Positions 6,839 through 15,846 are shown, numbered from the stretch's first letter. The stretch is 64,000 nucleotides of DNA from Alistipes sp. (GCA_017629035.1 JAGBXX010000034.1:39032-103031), one strand, 5' to 3'. The notes: generated by a model not told the origin, from the sequence alone. Made by a program: numbers and translations.

Positions 6839-8509
6839 CTACTTTTCTGATAGTGCTGCGACGAGAGCCGACACATCGACACTCTCCACACTCTTGATCT
6901 TAGTCTTGATATTATACTTAATCTTTGACACCGACACAGGATCGCTGTCAATAAATATAGCGATAGCACGGCTCGAGAAACCGGCAAACGAGTAGAGCGC
7001 CACACGATAGTCACGCTCGCTAAGCTTGGGTAGCAGCTGGCGCAATCTACGCATGAGGCCATCACGATACTCATCAACAGCACGCTCAAGCTCGGCAATA
7101 CGCGCCGAGTCGCTCTTCATAGCATCGATAGTCTCGGTGAGCTTGTTGAAGACCATGCTCTTATGACGTGATGAGCCGCTATGGTCGTAGTATATGTCGC
7201 AGAGTTCGTTGAGCTCGCTGAAGCGATCACGATATAGAGCTCCGAGCGACGACGAGAGCTCACGTGGTACATTATCCAGGGCAACCGATAGTTCGTGGAT
7301 AGTCTCGACATAGTGGGCTATGGCCTCGTTCTTGCGGCGCATACGACGCCACAACATATATCCAACAAAGAGGATGATAACCGATATAGAGCAATATATC
7401 AGCGTGTTACGCTGGCGCACAAGCCTACGCTCACGATTTGCGGCATCGACCGAGCGCTGCAACATCTCTATCTGAATATTGAGCACGGGCTGCTCGAGCA
7501 CCTTGATCATAAGGTCATCCTGCTGGTGCTTGCTCTTCTCCTCCCAGCGCAACGCCTCCTGGCTATCGCCAACATTGCGGTAGATGATATATCGAGCATA
7601 CTCCAGATCGGCCCAGTCAGCATCGGGCTCAGCCTCGGCACGCTCCACAATGGCGAGTGCCTCCTCCTTGCGACCCTCGTGCGAGAGAAGCATAGCCTGC
7701 ATAGCACTCATGTGCGCCTGGCCAAATAGCAAGCAGTCGTGCTCGGCAAAACGTGCTACATACTCCCTACACATATCATAGTCATTGAGATAGATAGTGA
7801 GGTCGAGCAACTCGTGCAGCACGGCACACATAAAGCGCTTATTATCAACCCTCACGCCATAGCTCAAAGCCTGATCGAGGGCACGTTTAGCCTGCCAGTG
7901 CTCACGCAGCTGGATATATGTTGCACCCATATCGTAGAGCACACTCGCACTGTGATACTCCATGCCGAGCTGGTCGAAACACTCCTTAGCCGCAGCATAC
8001 GACTCAAGAGCATTGGCAAAGAGGCAGCCTGCACCATAGATATCGCCCTCAGTACGAAGCACAAGTGCTTTAAGGCGTAGGTCATCGACATGCTCAAGGC
8101 GTTTCTTAGCCTCGATAAGAGCCAACATAGCCTCGGCAAGATAGTTCTGACCCTTGCGCTTAAGCACGAGCGAGTGCTGATACAGGGCACGAGCACACTC
8201 ATGGTCATACTCCGAGTTGAGATAGAACTCCACTGCCCCACGAGTGAGAGTGTCGGAGTCAGAGTCTATATAATTGTGATACAATACCTCGCTCTTAATC
8301 AGCTGATAGCGAGCTACATCGCGCTTACCACGCACCTTTTCGAAATCGACGCTATCAAGCACAGCAAGAGCCTCCTCGGGCGAATCTTGCGCAATACTCT
8401 CGGCACGCAACAGAAGGCTCATCGTGCCACTATCGGTCGAACAGCCAATAGCAAGGAGCACAACGCCCAGGGCAATGAAAATATTTAGGACTCTCTGTCG
8501 CATAATCAC
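6839..8509 (-). CDS. TPR-repeat membrane-anchored regulator with C-terminal HTH-like domain
   Basis: 556-residue protein of a layout common in Bacteroidota: signal peptide with lipobox AIGC (Cys23), about 300 residues of TPR-like helical repeats (roughly 40-340), one transmembrane helix (about 369-388), a coiled stretch (395-490), and a C-terminal helix-turn-helix-like end around LSERDYRVALYSFAGFSSRAIA (496 onward). TPRs would lie outside the inner membrane and the DNA-binding-like end in the cytoplasm, so it may pass a periplasmic signal straight to transcription. Both a lipobox and a membrane helix are present; whether the Cys is lipidated is unclear. It leads two small lipoprotein genes, its likely partners. 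Start ATG at 8509 or the ATG two codons later. Confidence 0.75.
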   Translation of the reverse strand: MIMRQRVLNIFIALGVVLLAIGCSTDSGTMSLLLRAESIAQDSPEEALAVLDSVDFEKVRGKRDVARYQLIKSEVLYHNYIDSDSDTLTRGAVEFYLNSEYDHECARALYQHSLVLKRKGQNYLAEAMLALIEAKKRLEHVDDLRLKALVLRTEGDIYGAGCLFANALESYAAAKECFDQLGMEYHSASVLYDMGATYIQLREHWQAKRALDQALSYGVRVDNKRFMCAVLHELLDLTIYLNDYDMCREYVARFAEHDCLLFGQAHMSAMQAMLLSHEGRKEEALAIVERAEAEPDADWADLEYARYIIYRNVGDSQEALRWEEKSKHQQDDLMIKVLEQPVLNIQIEMLQRSVDAANRERRLVRQRNTLIYCSISVIILFVGYMLWRRMRRKNEAIAHYVETIHELSVALDNVPRELSSSLGALYRDRFSELNELCDIYYDHSGSSRHKSMVFNKLTETIDAMKSDSARIAELERAVDEYRDGLMRRLRQLLPKLSERDYRVALYSFAGFSSRAIAIFIDSDPVSVSKIKYNIKTKIKSVESVDVSALVAALSEK

Positions 8510-8527
8510 GCACGTTTATATTTGAGA

Positions 8528-8558
8528 CAAATATAAGAGTTTTTATCTAAATCGCAAA
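8528..8558 (-). promoter_or_regulatory. Promoter of the TPR regulator operon
   Basis: -7 box TATATTTG (8528-8535) and -33 box TTTG (8555-8558) on the minus strand, 19 bases between them, about 20 bases before the start codon. Confidence 0.75.
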
Positions 8559-8559
8559 A

Positions 8560-9081
8560 TCAGATCAAGAGCAACTGATACTCGTATACATCGACATACT
8601 CCGCACCACGGCGCAGCCAGTCACGGCGCAGACCACAGCGCTCAAAGCCGAGCGACTCGAACAGGGCCACACTCGCCTCATTATCCGAGGCCACCGAGGC
8701 CCATATCTGCTTAAGTCCCAAGACCTCACGAGCATAACCAGCAACGGCCTCGAGCGCCGCACGAGCATAGCCACGTCGGCGGTTCTCCTGAGCATAGATA
8801 AGCACACCTACACCAAAGCGCAGGTGCTGGGGGTCAAAGTCAATGATATCGACTGTGCCCACAGCAACACCCTCAGCCTCAACCACAAGACGCATCTGGC
8901 GAGTGGCATATATATCGTAGTTCTGCTCCTGTACAAAGCTACATAAGCGCTCATACGACAACGGAGCCACGGTGCCACTCACACGCCATACCTCGGGGTC
9001 ATTCTCCCACAAGTAGAGCATATCGACATCCGAGGGCTCAAGGGCACGCAGACGGCATATATTTGCCTCAAGCGACAACAT
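8560..9081 (-). CDS. GNAT family N-acetyltransferase
   Basis: Acetyl-CoA-dependent transferase of the RimJ/SpeG-like branch. From the ATG at 9081 the product is 173 residues. Visible family features are the substrate loop WENDPEVWRVSG, the core strand VAVGTVDIIDFD, the acetyl-CoA loop region QENRRRGYARAAL (Q/RxxGxG/A type) and ASDNEASVALFESLGFERCG near the end. The frame extends 19 codons further upstream into the ROK gene, but the ATG one base after the ROK stop is the better start and implies translational coupling. The substrate cannot be told. Confidence 0.88.
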   Translation of the reverse strand: MLSLEANICRLRALEPSDVDMLYLWENDPEVWRVSGTVAPLSYERLCSFVQEQNYDIYATRQMRLVVEAEGVAVGTVDIIDFDPQHLRFGVGVLIYAQENRRRGYARAALEAVAGYAREVLGLKQIWASVASDNEASVALFESLGFERCGLRRDWLRRGAEYVDVYEYQLLLI

Positions 9082-9082
9082 A

Positions 9083-10312
9083 CTACAAACCGATAATCTT
9101 GTTACGTATAAGCATTGCCACACCCCAAGCATTGGCACTATCGGTCATCTTCGAGGCACGGAACTTAGTATCCTTATACACGAGGTTGAGTGAGTACTTG
9201 TTTGTTGAGGATTTGAGCGGAAGCATGAAGTATTCGCCCGCCATAGCGAGGTTACCACCCACAATAACGGTCTCGGGATTGAAGGTATTGATAAGGAAGG
9301 CCACGGCCTTGCCCACCTTCTCGCCAGCCTCCTCGATAAGCTCGATAGCGAGGTTGTCGTCGTTCTGCGCAGCTGCGATAATATCGTTGATATGTATAGT
9401 CTCGCCACGGTCATACATCTCACGAAGACAGGTATTTACGCCATTGCGGATGAGATATACGATCTTATCCTCGATAGCAATACCCGACACCTCGGTCTCA
9501 AGACAACCCTTCTTGCCACAGCCGCAGATGATCTCATTATCGAAGAATGGAATGTGACCGAACTCTCCAGCAAAGCCATTCTTGCCGTAGTAGAGCTTGC
9601 CGTCGATGACAATACCGATAGCCACACCACGACCCATGTGCAGATAGAGCACATTGCTCTCGTTCTTCGACTTGCCCGTAGTATACTCTGCATAGCAACG
9701 TGCACGAGTATCGTTCTCGAGCATGACACGAATACCTATACGCTTCTGGATGATCTCCATGAGCGACTCCTCGCACGATGTGAAGTACTTATACGAACGG
9801 CCAGTCTCGGGGTTCACACGGCCCACAATCGAGACACCCACGCCCAATATCTTCTCTCGCTCAATGCCACATGTAGCCACAAACGACTCCACATTCTGGC
9901 ATATACGCTCAAGACACTGCGGACGATCCACAAGCTCAAAACTTGTATCCATGCGCTCGTGGATAACATTGTTCTGAAGATCGGTAACGACATAGGCCAT
10001 GTGGTCACGACCCACGTTGATACCTATAAAATATATTGCCGAGTTTGCCAAACCAAAGACATTGGGGCGACGTCCACCAGGGGTCTCCACCTTGCCCAGA
10101 TCGATCACGATATGGTCGTCGACAAGCTCCTGAACGAGCTTGGTCATCGTAGGCACACTGATATGTAGCTCTCGAGTAAGCTCGGAGAGTATACAATCGC
10201 CGTTGACTGCCATATAAGCGATAATGCTGCGCTTAATGATATTATTTTTGTGCATAATGCCTTTGAGAGTTGCGTCGGCATCAATATTGAAAAACTTGGC
10301 CAATGGTGTCAT
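9083..10312 (-). CDS. ROK family transcriptional regulator / sugar kinase-like protein
   Basis: 409 residues: N-terminal winged helix (about 25-80, ELTRELHISVPTMTKLVQELVDD) joined to a ROK domain. The zinc-binding CGCGKKGCLE motif is intact (Cys263, Cys265, Cys270), with His253 in GEFGHIPF, and the END motif (199-201) that provides the catalytic Asp in ROK kinases is kept. The layout is that of NagC/XylR-type repressors that sense a sugar or sugar phosphate. No sugar operon adjoins it; the coupled gene is a GNAT acetyltransferase, which leaves the regulon open. A TATCTTTG box lies at 10343-10350. Confidence 0.9.
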   Translation of the reverse strand: MTPLAKFFNIDADATLKGIMHKNNIIKRSIIAYMAVNGDCILSELTRELHISVPTMTKLVQELVDDHIVIDLGKVETPGGRRPNVFGLANSAIYFIGINVGRDHMAYVVTDLQNNVIHERMDTSFELVDRPQCLERICQNVESFVATCGIEREKILGVGVSIVGRVNPETGRSYKYFTSCEESLMEIIQKRIGIRVMLENDTRARCYAEYTTGKSKNESNVLYLHMGRGVAIGIVIDGKLYYGKNGFAGEFGHIPFFDNEIICGCGKKGCLETEVSGIAIEDKIVYLIRNGVNTCLREMYDRGETIHINDIIAAAQNDDNLAIELIEEAGEKVGKAVAFLINTFNPETVIVGGNLAMAGEYFMLPLKSSTNKYSLNLVYKDTKFRASKMTDSANAWGVAMLIRNKIIGL

Positions 10313-10342
10313 TTTATGCTTCTGATTTTTATATTAGTAGTA

Positions 10343-10350
10343 CAAAGATA
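10343..10350 (-). promoter_or_regulatory. Probable -7 box of the ROK gene
   Basis: TATCTTTG on the minus strand, about 30 bases before the start. No clear -33 TTTG at normal distance. Confidence 0.5.
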
Positions 10351-10425
10351 ATAAAAAAATTTCGGAATTATCTACAAATTTTAATAAATTTCATAAAGCA
10401 GAGTTCAACTTTTGCTATATATGCA

Positions 10426-10460
10426 AAGAGGCACTTAACCCTCGGGGTTAAATGCCTCTT
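10426..10460 (-). terminator. Terminator of the BACON lipoprotein gene
   Basis: 15-base arms (10426-10440 with 10446-10460, one mismatch) around CTCGG, 20 bases after the stop of the minus-strand gene. The downstream side on the minus strand is only moderately T-rich. Confidence 0.7.
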
Positions 10461-10480
10461 AGCGATTATTTCGCAACGAG

Positions 10481-12898
10481 CTATCGAGCCACAAAGCGCT
10501 CTGAGCGCTGCTGAGCACCAGCCTTGCGCTCTGCTGCGGCACTCACAAGAGCCTCGGCACGAATCTGCTGAGCCTTAAACTTAAGCTCTGCGCTCTTTGC
10601 CTCAGAGTAGATAGGAAGCGTAACCTCGCTCTGGCGACCCTTAGCAACAGGCTCGCTGACAACTACGCTCTTAGGAAGCACCGAGCAGCTCTTAGCCGAA
10701 GCCATAGCCTCGTACTCCTCGACGCTCGAGCAGCCATCCTCCGTGAAGTATACCACCTCGCGATAGAGTCGGCAAGGGTTGCGCATATCGTCGTAGGCAA
10801 CAGCGACAACGGTCATAACCTTATCGAAAGGTAGGAAGAAGTTAGCGCTCTCATAAGGAGCTCCATCCCAGAGATACTCATAAAATATCTCATCGGGATA
10901 ATCCTCGGTATCAGTAAGATCGTTGCCATAGAAGTCGTAGTAGAACTCCGAGTACTCACCCTCGATCTCAACCTTAATAGGGATCAAGGCGTTGCCTGCG
11001 TACATGCCAAAGCCCTCATAGCCAGCAGCGACAAGCTCGTCGACGCTGAAATACTTATCAATCAAGACACGGATGTCGATATCGGCATAGGTCACAGCAT
11101 CGGTGTGGAATACTTCGCTGAAGTAGACATCGCTGAGGAACTCGCACTTATCAAAGCCCATGATCACAATACCGAGCTTATAGTCAGTATCGGGAGCCAA
11201 GTCCCAAACAGTAGTTGTCTCATCGCCCTGCGTAAGCTCCCATGAGGCAAATACTGAGTAGTCGTTGTCGTAGCCACGCTTGATGATGACATTCTGGATA
11301 TAGTCCTTAACATCATCGCCAGTGTAGTTTGCAGGATAGATCATCCAGTGGTAGGCATGACCCTTGTCCGAAGGGACAATCTCGATCCAGGCATTATCCA
11401 CACCTGGGACAATATTTGTTGCGAAACTGCAATCCTCAGGGTTACCCGAAGCGAGGGTGTGGAATGGCTCACGCCAGATCTTCTGCGTTGTGAGCGTACC
11501 CGCCTTGTAGCCGAAGGCCACGATCGTGTAGTCGCTATCTGGACGCATGCTACCGAAAGTATTTGTAGAGTTGCCCTGGTAGGTGTACGAGCTAATGACG
11601 TAGTCGTACTCGCTCATGATAAGCTCGAAGAGCTCATCGTCGTTAAGGCCGCTAACAACATCGCTACGCAGCGGAAGAACTACATAAGGGTCGTTTGTAG
11701 TTGTCTGAGTCTTGACATCGACAGATGACTGCGTGAGGTTATTGAGCTCGATAGTGAGAACATTGTTCGAAGGGTCGAGGTGTGCCGATGTATGCTCTGT
11801 ATAGCCTACCTCGCCGATGATATCGCAGTTGTTGTTCCACTTAGCTGCAAAGATATAGTACTTCGTATCGGCCTTACACTCAAACCAGCCATCCTCCAAG
11901 ATATCCGAGAGGTTGTAGATATCAAAGAACTCTGTGCGCTCGCTGATATAACCCCAGTTCTGGAGCAGCTCGATTGTAGAGTCGATACTACCCTGCTGCA
12001 CCACCTCCTTGAGGCTATCGGTGCCAAGGCTCTGCTTCCAATAGTTGAGCTCCTGCTCGGACATGATACCACAATAGTAGTCTACGCCCGTGTGCGAAGG
12101 GGTAACGGTGTACTCCAAGATGAAGTCCTCCTCCTTGACCGAGAACTCAAAGGTGATATCGCCCTCGTGTGGAGGCTCAGTGCAGACCTCTACCGACATG
12201 ATATCTGTTGTGCGCTCACCCTCGAGCGAGATACCATATACATATACAACATACTCTGTATTTGGCGTAAGCTGTGCAATGCGGATAGAGCCCTCAGAGC
12301 CTGTACCCACAATCTGCATCAAGAAGTCGGCAAGCGAGATGTCGTTAATCTCGGCCAAGTACTGGAAATACTCCAAGTCGGCCTGGAAAATATCGTTCTG
12401 ATTGTCGTAGTACTCCCACGACTCCTTGTAGGTAACCATAGGCACCCACGTAAGCTCAGGGTCATCGGTAATTACAGACACGGTGATAGTCGTTGCATCG
12501 AAGTCGACAAGCTCAAGCTCAAGAGGTGCACCCTCAGAGGTTGTGACATAGTCCTGCGTAAGTGTCAGGATTACATCATCGGCACTCTTATATCTGAGTG
12601 TCACCTGCGCACTACGCTGCTCGTGCGAGAAGTTGCCAGAGGCTGTAATCTCCAATACACCCTCCTCGTCGGCCTCAATCTCAAGCCACTCGGCATCGGT
12701 CACGGCCTCAATACGCTCGTCCGAGATAGGATTTACAATCTCGTAGCTAACACTCTCGGTGCCACCACGCTCCGAAAACTCAATCTCGGTCTTCGATACT
12801 TTAATCTCGCTCTTTGCTACAACATCGGGCTCTGGGTTGCAGGCAGCAAAGCCGAGAGCGAAGAGTAGCATAGCGATAAATAGTCTAATGTGTTTCAT
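10481..12898 (-). CDS. Large BACON/Fn3-like repeat lipoprotein
   Basis: 805-residue predicted outer-membrane lipoprotein. Lipidation at Cys20 (FAAC) is followed by acidic residues (NPEPD) that fit a surface-export signal. Residues about 30-115 form a BACON-type domain (strands ending in VTLRYKSADDVILTLTQDY). Then come four to five beta-sandwich repeats of roughly 110-130 residues, each ending in a strand like NTEYVVYVYGIS or DSDYTIVAFGYKAG with a helical insert in the middle. The last 40 residues are basic and helical. It belongs to the same family as genes at 36835 and 54375-61455. BACON domains are thought to bind glycans or mucin; its ligand is unknown. Confidence 0.75.
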   Translation of the reverse strand: MKHIRLFIAMLLFALGFAACNPEPDVVAKSEIKVSKTEIEFSERGGTESVSYEIVNPISDERIEAVTDAEWLEIEADEEGVLEITASGNFSHEQRSAQVTLRYKSADDVILTLTQDYVTTSEGAPLELELVDFDATTITVSVITDDPELTWVPMVTYKESWEYYDNQNDIFQADLEYFQYLAEINDISLADFLMQIVGTGSEGSIRIAQLTPNTEYVVYVYGISLEGERTTDIMSVEVCTEPPHEGDITFEFSVKEEDFILEYTVTPSHTGVDYYCGIMSEQELNYWKQSLGTDSLKEVVQQGSIDSTIELLQNWGYISERTEFFDIYNLSDILEDGWFECKADTKYYIFAAKWNNNCDIIGEVGYTEHTSAHLDPSNNVLTIELNNLTQSSVDVKTQTTTNDPYVVLPLRSDVVSGLNDDELFELIMSEYDYVISSYTYQGNSTNTFGSMRPDSDYTIVAFGYKAGTLTTQKIWREPFHTLASGNPEDCSFATNIVPGVDNAWIEIVPSDKGHAYHWMIYPANYTGDDVKDYIQNVIIKRGYDNDYSVFASWELTQGDETTTVWDLAPDTDYKLGIVIMGFDKCEFLSDVYFSEVFHTDAVTYADIDIRVLIDKYFSVDELVAAGYEGFGMYAGNALIPIKVEIEGEYSEFYYDFYGNDLTDTEDYPDEIFYEYLWDGAPYESANFFLPFDKVMTVVAVAYDDMRNPCRLYREVVYFTEDGCSSVEEYEAMASAKSCSVLPKSVVVSEPVAKGRQSEVTLPIYSEAKSAELKFKAQQIRAEALVSAAAERKAGAQQRSERFVAR

Positions 12899-12925
12899 AC
12901 TCTTAAATAGATATTATGTGTAATG

Positions 12926-12933
12926 CAAAGATA
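12926..12933 (-). promoter_or_regulatory. Probable -7 box of the BACON lipoprotein gene
   Basis: TATCTTTG on the minus strand, 28 bases before the start codon. The -33 element is not clear. Confidence 0.5.
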
Positions 12934-13124
12934 TACAATTATTTCTTAAATAAAACACCTGACAAGAAAAAAAATAAAATGGTTTTTTTGCAACCCAAAC
13001 CTCACAAAAACAGCTTCGAACTCTTGTGGGGCATTACTGACAGGCCCAATAGAGCAGTTACGGCTATTAATCGGTGAAATACAACAAATTATAGCGACAT
13101 ATTAGCACGAGAAAAAATTTTTGC

Positions 13125-13132
13125 TACCTTTG
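13125..13132 (+). promoter_or_regulatory. Probable -7 box of fabD
   Basis: TACCTTTG, 36 bases before the fabD ATG. No TTTG at the expected -33 spacing. The remaining roughly 190 bases back to the divergent lipoprotein promoter hold nothing recognisable. Confidence 0.55.
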
Positions 13133-13168
13133 TGGCCGAAACATTGAATTAACAAAAGCTTGAAAACT

Positions 13169-14050
13169 ATGAAGCACGCTTATGTATTTCCAGGCCAGGG
13201 TTCACAGGCCGTAGGTATGGGTAAGGATATCTACGACAACGTTCCTGAGGCTAAGGAGCTCTTTGAGAAGGCTAACGAGATTCTCGGTTTTAGAATTACA
13301 GATATCATGTTTGCAGGCACCCCTGAGGAGCTTAAGCAGACAAAGGTTACACAGCCAGCAGTATTCCTCCACTCAGTGATCTTGGCTAAGGCTCTTGGCG
13401 CTAAGCCAGATGCTGTTGCAGGTCACTCACTCGGCGAGTTCTCAGCACTTGTAGTTGCTGGTGCACTCTCTTTCGAGGATGGTTTGAAGCTCGTATCTAA
13501 GCGAGCTATGGCTATGCAGCAGTGCTGCGAGCAGCAGCCAGGTGGCATGGCAGCAGTTCTCGGTCTTGATGACAAGACTATCGAGGATGTATGTGCTGCT
13601 GTCGAGGGCACAGTCGTTGCCGCTAACTACAACTGCCCTGGTCAGCTCGTTATCTCAGGTGCTGATGCAGCGGTTGACGAGGCATGTGTAAAGCTCAAGG
13701 AGGCTGGTGCACGTCGTGCATTGCGTCTGCCTGTAGGTGGTGCTTTCCACTCTCCACTCATGGAGCCAGCACGCCAGGAGCTCGAGCAGGCTATCGCCGA
13801 GGCTCAGTTCATGACACCTTCATGCCCTGTATACCAGAATGTCGACGCTCAGCCATATACCGACGCTGAGACTATCAAGAAGAACCTTATCGCTCAGCTC
13901 ACAGCTCCAGTACGTTGGACTCAAATTGTTGAGAATATGATTGCTGATGGCGTAACTGAGTTTACTGAGGTAGGTCCAGGCAACGTGCTCCAGGGTCTTG
14001 TATCGAAGGTTAGCCGTGAGGTGGCTGTAGAGTCAAAGTCTACGCTATAA
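13169..14050 (+). CDS. fabD: FabD, malonyl-CoA:ACP transacylase
   Basis: Transfers malonyl from CoA to acyl carrier protein to feed fatty acid elongation in the cytosol. From the ATG at 13169 (the in-frame TTG three codons earlier is unlikely) the product is 293 residues, a normal length. The nucleophile is Ser87 in GHSLGE, with the catalytic His194 in GGAFHSPLM; FPGQGSQ at 7-13 forms the start of the fold. It stands alone in this window, away from other fab genes, with its own promoter box and terminator. Confidence 0.96.
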   Translation: MKHAYVFPGQGSQAVGMGKDIYDNVPEAKELFEKANEILGFRITDIMFAGTPEELKQTKVTQPAVFLHSVILAKALGAKPDAVAGHSLGEFSALVVAGALSFEDGLKLVSKRAMAMQQCCEQQPGGMAAVLGLDDKTIEDVCAAVEGTVVAANYNCPGQLVISGADAAVDEACVKLKEAGARRALRLPVGGAFHSPLMEPARQELEQAIAEAQFMTPSCPVYQNVDAQPYTDAETIKKNLIAQLTAPVRWTQIVENMIADGVTEFTEVGPGNVLQGLVSKVSREVAVESKSTL

Positions 14051-14392
14051 TCCGAAGGCTAAAAGCAAAGTGAGTAGTTCCCGTCAAGCGACGCTTGGCG
14101 GGAATTATTGTTTTTGGGCGTGTCATTTCACCCCCACATTTTGTCATTTCGCCCCAAGAGCAAAATATTGCAAACAGCTAAAGACCCAAAGCTAACTCAC
14201 TGATTGGCACGCACTTTGCAACAACAATGCCGAATTATTGGGTTTAAAAGTCGAGATTTTGGCACAACAACGAATTTTGCAGTTTGCGAAAATATTCATA
14301 ACTTGCAGTCGAAATTAAAATTAATAACTAAAAAAAACTGTACTGCCTATCGACAAAACTCTACTCTTGAACTAACTTAAAATATTGAGAGT
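14051..14392. other. Intergene between fabD and the sigma factor gene
   Basis: 342 bases with no gene. The fabD terminator occupies the first part. The rest contains two similar pyrimidine-rich stretches (around GTCATTTCACCCCC and GTCATTTCGCCCC, near 14121 and 14142) and an AT-rich leader before the sigma factor gene. No TAnnTTTG box was found near the sigma gene. Confidence 0.6.
14078..14104 (+). terminator. Terminator of fabD
   Basis: TTCCCGTCAAGC / GCTTGGCGGGAA hairpin with one wobble and a short loop, followed by TTATTGTTTTT, about 28 bases after the fabD stop. Confidence 0.8.
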
Positions 14393-14983
14393 ATGAACGC
14401 GAATGTAAGTATGTTGAGCGACCGTGTGTTGCTTAATAATTACCTTTCGGGGGATAGGAGTGCTATATCTGAGCTTATCGAGCGCCACAGTCAGCGTGTG
14501 CGCAACTATATCGGCATGATGGTTCGTGACAACGACATCGCCGACGATATCTTCCAGGAGACATTTATTAAGGCCGTAAGGGTTATTGACGAGGGTCGCT
14601 ACACCGACTCTGGCAAGTTCCTGTCGTGGGTATTGCGTATTGCCCACAACAGAGTTCTCGACCACTTCCGTCGTGAGAAGTCGAGCCGTCAGCTCAATGA
14701 GGCTGAGGCAGGCTACGATATGATTGGCACTATGCGCATTGCCGAGCCTAATACCGAGGATGAGCTCGTGCAGGGCGAGATCGAACAGACCGTACGCAAC
14801 CTCGTGGATCTTCTGCCCGAGGAGCAGCAGGAGGTGGTACGCCTACGCTACTACTCTAAGCTCTCGTTTGCCGAGATTGCCGACGAGACTGGCGTGAGCA
14901 TCAACACTGCTCTGGGTCGTATGCGCTATGCGCTTATCAACCTGCGCAAGATGATCAAGGATAATAATATCGTATTAAGTTAA
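14393..14983 (+). CDS. ECF-type RNA polymerase sigma factor
   Basis: 196-residue sigma-70 family factor with regions 2 and 4 only. Region 2 covers about 25-95 (ISELIERHSQRVRNYIGMMV..DIADDIFQETFIKA..FLSWVLRIAHNRVLDHFRRE). Region 4 covers about 135-190 (LPEEQQEVVRLRYYSKLSFAEIADETGVSINTALGRMRYAL), an SigE-like helix-turn-helix. No anti-sigma factor with a membrane segment follows; the next frame is a 41-residue ORF. That arrangement suggests a factor controlled by expression or stability rather than by sequestering. Its target promoters cannot be read from the sequence. Confidence 0.92.
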   Translation: MNANVSMLSDRVLLNNYLSGDRSAISELIERHSQRVRNYIGMMVRDNDIADDIFQETFIKAVRVIDEGRYTDSGKFLSWVLRIAHNRVLDHFRREKSSRQLNEAEAGYDMIGTMRIAEPNTEDELVQGEIEQTVRNLVDLLPEEQQEVVRLRYYSKLSFAEIADETGVSINTALGRMRYALINLRKMIKDNNIVLS

Positions 14984-15047
14984 CTCCTCGCACAATAAAG
15001 CCGAGCTGGGCACGTTTAGATATCAAACAATCTAAACAGGGCTGCCT

Positions 15048-15173
15048 ATGCAAGAAATTGACAATCGCACGTTACAACTTTACAGTGAGGAGGATATGCT
15101 TATGAATGATGTGGTGGGTGGAGATCACGAGTTGCTATTTTTGGACAGCTATCTCGCCGACATCTTTCGATAA
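15048..15173 (+). CDS. Small 41-residue ORF downstream of the sigma factor
   Basis: Short frame from ATG at 15048 to TAA, 64 bases after the sigma factor stop. The peptide is acidic and has no signal peptide or membrane segment; it begins MQEIDNRTLQLYSEEDM and ends DSYLADIFR. It is too small to assign. It could be a small partner of the sigma factor or the remains of a longer gene. Codon use looks normal for the window, which is the main support. Confidence 0.4.
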   Translation: MQEIDNRTLQLYSEEDMLMNDVVGGDHELLFLDSYLADIFR

Positions 15174-15252
15174 TTATCTCTACCAGCATCAAGAGCATAA
15201 CCGAAATTAGGTTAGTATTATTTGTGACAAAATCGCCGATTTTGTACACCAG

Positions 15253-15282
15253 AGGGCTATCTCCCAGAGGGGTGATAGCCCT
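15253..15282. promoter_or_regulatory. Hairpin in the lipocalin leader
   Basis: Nine-pair stem AGGGCTATC/GATAGCCCT with a 12-base loop, 40 bases before the lipocalin start. There is no good T-tract, so it is either a weak terminator of the sigma-factor transcript or a leader structure. Confidence 0.4.
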
Positions 15283-15322
15283 TATGGCATAATAAATGTA
15301 TCTCGATAGTAAAACAACAGCT

Positions 15323-15841
15323 ATGAACAAGGGATATATTTTAGTTATGACAGCAATGTTATTTACAGCACTCTCGTCGAGTGCTAAGAGTTTTGAGATA
15401 GACCGCACCACAGTGCGTGACGTGGAGCTTAAGCGCTACATGGGGCGCTGGTACGAGATAGCTCGCTTCGACCACTCCTTTGAGCGCAACATGGAGTACT
15501 GCGAGGCCTTCTATGCGCTGCACGACGACGGTACAATATCGGTCACCAACACCGGCATAAACACCAAGACTGAGCGGCGCAAGACTGCATACGGCAAGGC
15601 TAAGCCTGGAGATCAACCAGGGCAGCTGCGGGTATCGTTCTTCTGGTTCTTCTACTCGGACTACAACATCCTGGCTCTTGACGAGGAGTATGAGTGGGCA
15701 CTTGTGGGCAGCAAATCGGATAAATATCTATGGATACTCGCCCGCACACGCCACCTCGACAGCAAGACCAAGAACAATATCATAGCCATTGCCAGCAGCC
15801 GAGGCTACGACACCTCGAAGCTGATATGGGTAAGGCAGTAA
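15323..15841 (+). CDS. Lipocalin (Blc-like)
   Basis: 172-residue exported lipocalin, a beta-barrel carrier of lipids or other hydrophobic molecules. The start at 15323 gives a normal signal peptide (MNKGYILVMTAMLFTALSSSA); the frame is open nine codons further back. The lipocalin GxW motif is present in YMGRWYEIARFDHSFE, followed by the Blc-like NTGINTKTERRKTAYGKAK and LRVSFFWFFYSDYNIL. Unlike E. coli Blc there is no lipobox Cys, so it should be a soluble periplasmic form. It has its own terminator. Confidence 0.88.
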   Translation: MNKGYILVMTAMLFTALSSSAKSFEIDRTTVRDVELKRYMGRWYEIARFDHSFERNMEYCEAFYALHDDGTISVTNTGINTKTERRKTAYGKAKPGDQPGQLRVSFFWFFYSDYNILALDEEYEWALVGSKSDKYLWILARTRHLDSKTKNNIIAIASSRGYDTSKLIWVRQ

Positions 15842-15846
15842 CAAAA

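Noticed and set aside
9392-10168. 258-residue plus-strand frame opposite the ROK gene
   Set aside because: Antisense shadow; the ROK motifs on the other strand are unambiguous.
11780-12868. 362-residue plus-strand frame opposite the BACON lipoprotein gene
   Set aside because: Mirror of a real coding region; the biased GAG/CTC codon use of this genome leaves long antisense frames. No signal, domain or promoter.
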